A stretch of DNA of 7,798 nucleotides from an archaeon (lineage in GTDB: Archaea; Asgardarchaeota; Hermodarchaeia; Hermodarchaeales; Hermodarchaeaceae), in assembly GCA_016550395.1 (NCBI GenBank), contig JABXGY010000129.1, forward strand, positions 1 to 7,798, written 5' to 3'. Each line of letters opens with the position of its first letter. The stretch's first letter is position 1. The notes below the pieces were generated by a model, which saw nothing but the letters and a program-made list of their open reading frames with translations, had not been told where the DNA came from and did not search any database. The position numbers and the translations under genes were made by a program. Below, piece after piece: positions 5,084 to 7,798 of this stretch.

Positions 5084-6142
5084 ATGATTAAAACAAAACT
5101 CACAGAAATGCTCGGCTGCAAACACCCCATCATCCAAGCCGCGATGGGCCCATTTTACACAACTAAACTCTGCGCAGCCGTTAGCGAAGCTGGTGCTTTT
5201 GGCATCGTCTCTCATACCAATTTACGTAATATGGATCCCATTAAAGAAATGGAAAAGAATATTCTCGACGTTGTTGAAAATACTGACAAGCCCTTCGGAG
5301 TTAATATTCGAACTGCACGACTCCAAATTGACTACCCTGACCTTATCAAGCTCATTCCCCGCGTCCGTAAAGAAAATAAAAAGGTCGGTGAGCAACTCCG
5401 ACTCGTGATCACATCAGCAGGGGACCCCCGCCCCGGCGCCCACCACTTCAAAGACGTTGATCCTGACCTCCTCGTCTTCCACGTGATTCCCGCTAAATGG
5501 CTTGCTGAAAAAGCCCTTAACCCTGCCTGGTTCCAGAAAAAATTCCCCGGAACTAAAGGCGTCCTCGACGGCATCGTCGCAACAGGATATGAAGGGGGTG
5601 GACACAACAGCTACGAAAAAGTCGCCACAACGGTTCTCACAGCGGAAATGGTGGAATTCGCAGGTGATCTTCCAGTCGTTTCTTGTGGTGGATGGTATAA
5701 TGGTAGAGGACTTGCGGGCGCCCTCGCCATGGGAGCTGTAGGTATTCAAATGGGTACGCGCTTCATCGCCACCAAGGAATGCGAATTCCATGACGACTAC
5801 AAAGCCCTCATTCTCCCAGCAACCGACGAAGATACGGTTATGACTACCGGTGCGTTTGGTCCGATTCGCTTACTGAAGAATGAATATTCTAAGAAACATG
5901 GTGTACCGGTCCCTGACCGTGAAGCAAGGATGGCTGAAGAAGCTTCGATGACTGCTGAAGATTTATTAGATGAGATGGAACGCTATGAGCTTGTCTACAA
6001 AGGTAATGTCCAGATGGGACCGATTCTGGTAGGTCAGACTATTGGTGGTATTAGTGAAATCCCGACCGTGAAAGAGGTTGTGGATAGTATCGTCAAAGAA
6101 GCTGAAATGCGGCTGAAGGCGGTTAGCAAACTAATAAACTAG
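5084..6142 (+). CDS. Nitronate monooxygenase-like (2-nitropropane dioxygenase family) FMN flavoprotein
   Basis: The protein has 352 residues from ATG 5084 (355 if the GTG at 5075 were used). It has the TIM-barrel layout of PF03060: CKHPIIQAAMGPF (12-24), VSEAGAFGIVS (33-43), FGVNI (71-75), LVITSAGDPRPG (107-118), GIVATGYEGGGHN (163-175) where H174 fits the catalytic histidine of the family's GGH motif, PVVSCGGWYNGRGLAGALAM (197-216), and GAVGIQMGTRFIATKEC (217-233), which binds the FMN phosphate. Family members oxidise alkyl nitronates with O2; relatives include FabK-type enoyl reductases, and many archaeal members have no known substrate. A stretch around 112-160 is longer than usual between the SAG and GGH motifs. 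Codon use is C-rich up to about 5822 and then changes to the pattern of the neighbours. A terminator-like hairpin follows. The family call is sound; the reaction is inferred. Confidence 0.88.
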   Translation: MIKTKLTEMLGCKHPIIQAAMGPFYTTKLCAAVSEAGAFGIVSHTNLRNMDPIKEMEKNILDVVENTDKPFGVNIRTARLQIDYPDLIKLIPRVRKENKKVGEQLRLVITSAGDPRPGAHHFKDVDPDLLVFHVIPAKWLAEKALNPAWFQKKFPGTKGVLDGIVATGYEGGGHNSYEKVATTVLTAEMVEFAGDLPVVSCGGWYNGRGLAGALAMGAVGIQMGTRFIATKECEFHDDYKALILPATDEDTVMTTGAFGPIRLLKNEYSKKHGVPVPDREARMAEEASMTAEDLLDEMERYELVYKGNVQMGPILVGQTIGGISEIPTVKEVVDSIVKEAEMRLKAVSKLIN

Positions 6143-6163
6143 TATAGTGGTTTTTAGACAATA

Positions 6164-6203
6164 AGGGGTCGGTGTATCTCCAGGCCCCTGCTGGTTTTTC
6201 TTT
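6164..6203 (+). terminator. Hairpin with T tract after the nitronate monooxygenase-like gene
   Basis: AGGGGTC (6164-6170) pairs with GGCCCCT (6183-6189) in a 7-bp stem with one G-T wobble and a 12-nt loop, followed after TGCTGG... by TTTTTCTTT (6195-6203). It lies 21 bases beyond the stop codon. The form is that of an intrinsic terminator. In archaea the T tract alone could serve. Confidence 0.6.
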
Positions 6204-6222
6204 CCCAGATGTGGTAGTATCA

Positions 6223-6241
6223 GATAAGGTGTTGCCTTATC
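6223..6241. promoter_or_regulatory. Perfect 7-bp inverted repeat upstream of the NTF2-like gene
   Basis: GATAAGG (6223-6229), spacer TGTTG and CCTTATC (6235-6241) form a perfect inverted repeat. It lies 37 bp before the start at 6279, between the upstream gene's terminator and the Shine-Dalgarno site GAGG (6268-6271). It could be an operator or a 5'-leader hairpin for this gene. Confidence 0.45.
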
Positions 6242-6278
6242 ATTTAGTCTTTTATAGCTCTGGCAAAGAGGAAACGTC

Positions 6279-6671
6279 ATGTCTGATCCTGAGTATGAAA
6301 ATATTCACAAGAGTATTGCTACCTTTGTTGAAGGACTTCGGACACTAGACTATGCAACGATTTCCCAAATTTTCTTTGAGGATGGATTATCCCTAGGAGT
6401 ACGGAATGGTCAGATCTCCTATGTACGCCGGGATCATTGGAAGGAAATGCGGGACCAAGAAGTAGCAGCGGGGATTGACAATACTGATAATGTAGCTTGG
6501 TTCGAGATTAAATCCTTTGAGCGATTTGGAAATGCTGCGTCAGTGGTAATAGAGTTGAGTTTTACCAGTGATCCCGTTGATTATATTGATTTGTATCATA
6601 TGCTCAAGACGGATGATGGCTGGAAGATTGTCAACAAAATCTATCATCATATTGAGAAGAAAAAACGATAA
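6279..6671 (+). CDS. NTF2-like fold protein (SnoaL/putative lumazine-binding type)
   Basis: This is a 130-residue protein with the cone-shaped alpha+beta pattern of the NTF2-like superfamily, closest in look to the putative lumazine-binding (Lumazine_bd_2) group. The visible elements are the N-terminal helices (IHKSIATFVEGLRTLDYATI, residues 9-28) and IFFEDGLSLGVRNGQI (31-46), the VRRDHWKEMRD helix (49-59), and the strands AWFEIKSFERFGNAASVVIE (73-92) and DYIDLYHMLKTDDGWKIVNK (101-120), ending IYHHIEKKKR. Such proteins are small enzymes or ligand-binding proteins; the ligand and reaction cannot be told here. The start is well supported by GAGG seven bases before the ATG. It has its own upstream dyad and follows a terminator, so it is probably transcribed separately from the nitronate monooxygenase-like gene. 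It precedes the metallo-beta-lactamase-fold gene by 100 bp. Confidence 0.8.
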   Translation: MSDPEYENIHKSIATFVEGLRTLDYATISQIFFEDGLSLGVRNGQISYVRRDHWKEMRDQEVAAGIDNTDNVAWFEIKSFERFGNAASVVIELSFTSDPVDYIDLYHMLKTDDGWKIVNKIYHHIEKKKR

Positions 6672-6697
6672 CCAGTGATAGTAACGATAAGTGGTTA
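6669..6697. repeat. Imperfect inverted repeat overlapping the stop of the NTF2-like gene
   Basis: TAACCA (6669-6674, including the TAA stop) pairs with TGGTTA (6692-6697). Counting the adjoining bases, 9 of 11 positions in each arm match around a 7-nt centre. No T tract follows, so it is not a textbook terminator; it may be an RNA 3' structure or chance. Confidence 0.3.
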
Positions 6698-6704
6698 CCT
6701 GCGA

Positions 6705-6727
6705 TTCTGTTCAGAGAGGGAACAGAA
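6705..6727. promoter_or_regulatory. Perfect 8-bp inverted repeat between the NTF2-like and metallohydrolase genes
   Basis: TTCTGTTC (6705-6712) and GAACAGAA (6720-6727) are exact reverse complements with a 7-nt spacer AGAGAGG. It lies 33 bp past the upstream stop and 44 bp before ATG 6772. It could be a hairpin ending the upstream transcript, though no T tract follows, or an operator for the downstream gene. Confidence 0.45.
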
Positions 6728-6771
6728 GGATTAAGAAGGTTAAAGCGAAAAAAGTGCTGGGGTAGATGTAG

Positions 6772-7554
6772 ATGGCGTTAGAGAGTGCCGTGGTAGCTGA
6801 AACACTTAGTGAAGAAATAATGGGTGTCATTGTAACCACATTAGTAGACAACCAATCTGCCCAATCTAGCCTCAGTAGTGTTCATGGACTTTCTCTGCAC
6901 ATCGAAGTACAGTTTCCCGGTCGGAGTGAAGCGATTCTCATGGATACAAGTGGCAGTGCTCAAGTTTTTCGTCATAATACTCAAGCTTTGAATTTAGACT
7001 TTGCCAATCTTCGGGCGGTGGTTATCAGCCATTTTCATCATGATCATTTTGGTGCTCTCGAACCAGCTCTAGAACTTATCGGTCATAGGGACCTTGTGGT
7101 GTATCTACCAGCTCATCACGATGCGATTGAGCAGACACTTAGTGAACTACATGTGCGACGCCGGGTTGCACATGAAAGTAGAGTGATTCGGTCGGGAGTT
7201 GCCACGACTGGTGCCTTGGGACCAGCCAGGCTCAAAGAACAGGGGCTTGTCCTTAACGTGGAATCATATGGGCTCATACTTTTATCCGGATGTGCACATC
7301 CCAAGGTGGAATCGATGATTCAGTCGGCAAAGAAGGTCTTTCCAGGTCGGCCATTGCAAGCAATGATTGGTGGCTTCCATTTAAAAACTGAAGAAGAAGG
7401 GAGAAAGGTGGGAGAGTTTTTCATGAAAGAGGAGCTTAGGTTAGTGTCTCCTTGTCATTGTACAAGTAAGGAAGCAAAAGTAGGAATACGTAGCGTTGTA
7501 GGGGAAGGGGTGTTCCGGGAGAATGGTTCAGGAACATCATTTACTTTTGAGTGA
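6772..7554 (+). CDS. Metallo-beta-lactamase-fold hydrolase, COG1237 type
   Basis: This 260-residue protein has the metallo-beta-lactamase fold with the metal-binding motif H87-F-H89-H90-D91-H92 (AVVISHFHHDHFGAL). Further family points are TTLVDN near the start (22-27), VHGLSLHIEV (37-46), ILMDTSGSAQVFRHN (55-69), LLSGCAHPKVESMIQ (170-184) with metal ligand H176, IGGFHL with H203, and SPCHCTS (226-232) at the end. Together these are typical of COG1237. That group is often annotated as a dihydropterin-ribofuranosylaminobenzene phosphate synthase, a name linked to methanopterin metabolism that I would not rely on. All expected metal ligands are present, so it is probably active. The start at 6772 is the upper limit because TAG directly precedes it, and it has only a weak GGGG upstream. 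The M at residue 17 (ATG 6820), just before GVIVTTLVDN, agrees better with usual family N-termini and may be the true start. Confidence 0.85.
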   Translation: MALESAVVAETLSEEIMGVIVTTLVDNQSAQSSLSSVHGLSLHIEVQFPGRSEAILMDTSGSAQVFRHNTQALNLDFANLRAVVISHFHHDHFGALEPALELIGHRDLVVYLPAHHDAIEQTLSELHVRRRVAHESRVIRSGVATTGALGPARLKEQGLVLNVESYGLILLSGCAHPKVESMIQSAKKVFPGRPLQAMIGGFHLKTEEEGRKVGEFFMKEELRLVSPCHCTSKEAKVGIRSVVGEGVFRENGSGTSFTFE

Positions 7555-7604
7555 ATTAATCTAATTGGAGTTAGAGCTTCTGAATCCCCATATTGACCTT
7601 TGGG

Positions 7605-7614
7605 TTTAATTAAA
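7605..7614 (+). promoter_or_regulatory. TATA-like element ahead of the right-edge gene
   Basis: TTTAATTAAA lies 35 bp before ATG 7649 in an otherwise unremarkable 94-bp gap after the metallohydrolase. The position and composition fit an archaeal TATA box. This is weak evidence, as AT-rich words are common in these gaps. Confidence 0.3.
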
Positions 7615-7648
7615 GAAGATATGAAAACGAGTTATATTGGTTATTCTG

Positions 7649-7798
7649 ATGAACCCCGAACAACTCATCTTCACAACTGTCACATTCCCGCAAAAAAGTT
7701 CAGAAACCAATACACTTCTTCTTGTCGAAAGTATTCGGACCTTTGCTGGAAACTTATCAGAAAAACCAATTTGGGTTTTCACACCGAAATCCTCCCAG
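7649..7798 (+). CDS. Unrecognised protein, N-terminal 50 residues (runs off the right edge)
   Basis: The frame opens at ATG 7649 and stays open for 50 codons to the edge. It reads MNPEQLIFTTVTFPQKSSET, then NTLLLVESIRTFAGNLSEKP and IWVFTPKSSQ. The pattern of strand (LIFTTV), helix (TLLLVESIRTFAG) and strand (PIWVFTP) looks like the beginning of an alpha/beta protein, and the composition is that of a real protein. A competing frame beginning at ATG 7621 is also open but reads as an unlikely cysteine- and histidine-rich sequence. There is no signal peptide. The Shine-Dalgarno site is weak. I do not recognise a named family, and the function is unknown. Confidence 0.6.
   Translation, partial: MNPEQLIFTTVTFPQKSSETNTLLLVESIRTFAGNLSEKPIWVFTPKSSQ

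Noticed and set aside
5414..5791. Long antisense frame of 125 codons (and a 91-codon one at 5332-5607) opposite the nitronate monooxygenase-like gene
   Set aside because: The strongly C-ending codons of the sense gene keep antisense frames open. Their translations have no family pattern and no good start signals.
7621..7798. Open frame from ATG 7621
   Set aside because: The overlapping frame from 7649 gives a more natural alpha/beta sequence; the 7621 frame reads as an improbable basic, Cys/His-rich product.

Overview
The window most resembles a chromosomal segment of an uncultivated archaeon with moderate GC content. I infer this from the protein types: an F420-type luciferase-like oxidoreductase, a COG1237-type metallo-beta-lactamase-fold protein, a leaderless NMT1/SsuA-like binding protein, and a pentapeptide-repeat protein with a two-helix channel-like tail. 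Two genes also have AAGGTGA-type Shine-Dalgarno sites. An Asgard-type archaeon is possible, but no lineage marker is present. A hairpin plus T tract after one gene would also suit a bacterium, so the assignment is tentative. There are no rRNA, tRNA, CRISPR or insertion-sequence features that I can see.

Layout. On the minus strand at the left are the start of a solute-binding protein (1-759, running off the left edge) and, upstream of it, a multispanning HGSNAT/DUF1624-like membrane acyltransferase (845-1990). A divergent intergenic region (1991-2214) with a strong dyad leads to a plus-strand pentapeptide-repeat/pore-like membrane protein. That gene is split by a -1 frameshift into 2215-2826 and 2832-3449. 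It meets a convergent minus-strand LLM-class oxidoreductase (3446-4555), and the two stop codons share one TTAA. Upstream of the oxidoreductase, in the same direction, is a small two-helix membrane protein (4653-4862) with a very good ribosome-binding site. A second divergent region (4863-5083), rich in palindromes, leads to a rightward series: a nitronate monooxygenase-like flavoprotein (start probably 5084, end 6142) with a terminator-like hairpin, an NTF2-like/lumazine-binding-like protein (6279-6671), a metallo-beta-lactamase-fold hydrolase (6772-7554), and the first 50 codons of an unrecognised protein (7649 to the right edge).

Function. The genes do not form one obvious pathway. They are a mix of redox flavoenzymes, a metallohydrolase, membrane proteins and a transport-type binding protein, most with their own upstream region. 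The most notable features are the frameshifted pentapeptide/pore-like protein, whose pore lacks a recognisable K+ filter; a sharp change in codon preference inside the nitronate monooxygenase-like gene; and perfect or nearly perfect inverted repeats in most intergenic gaps. I found no convincing evidence of a defence system, a mobile element or a wholly new multi-gene system.
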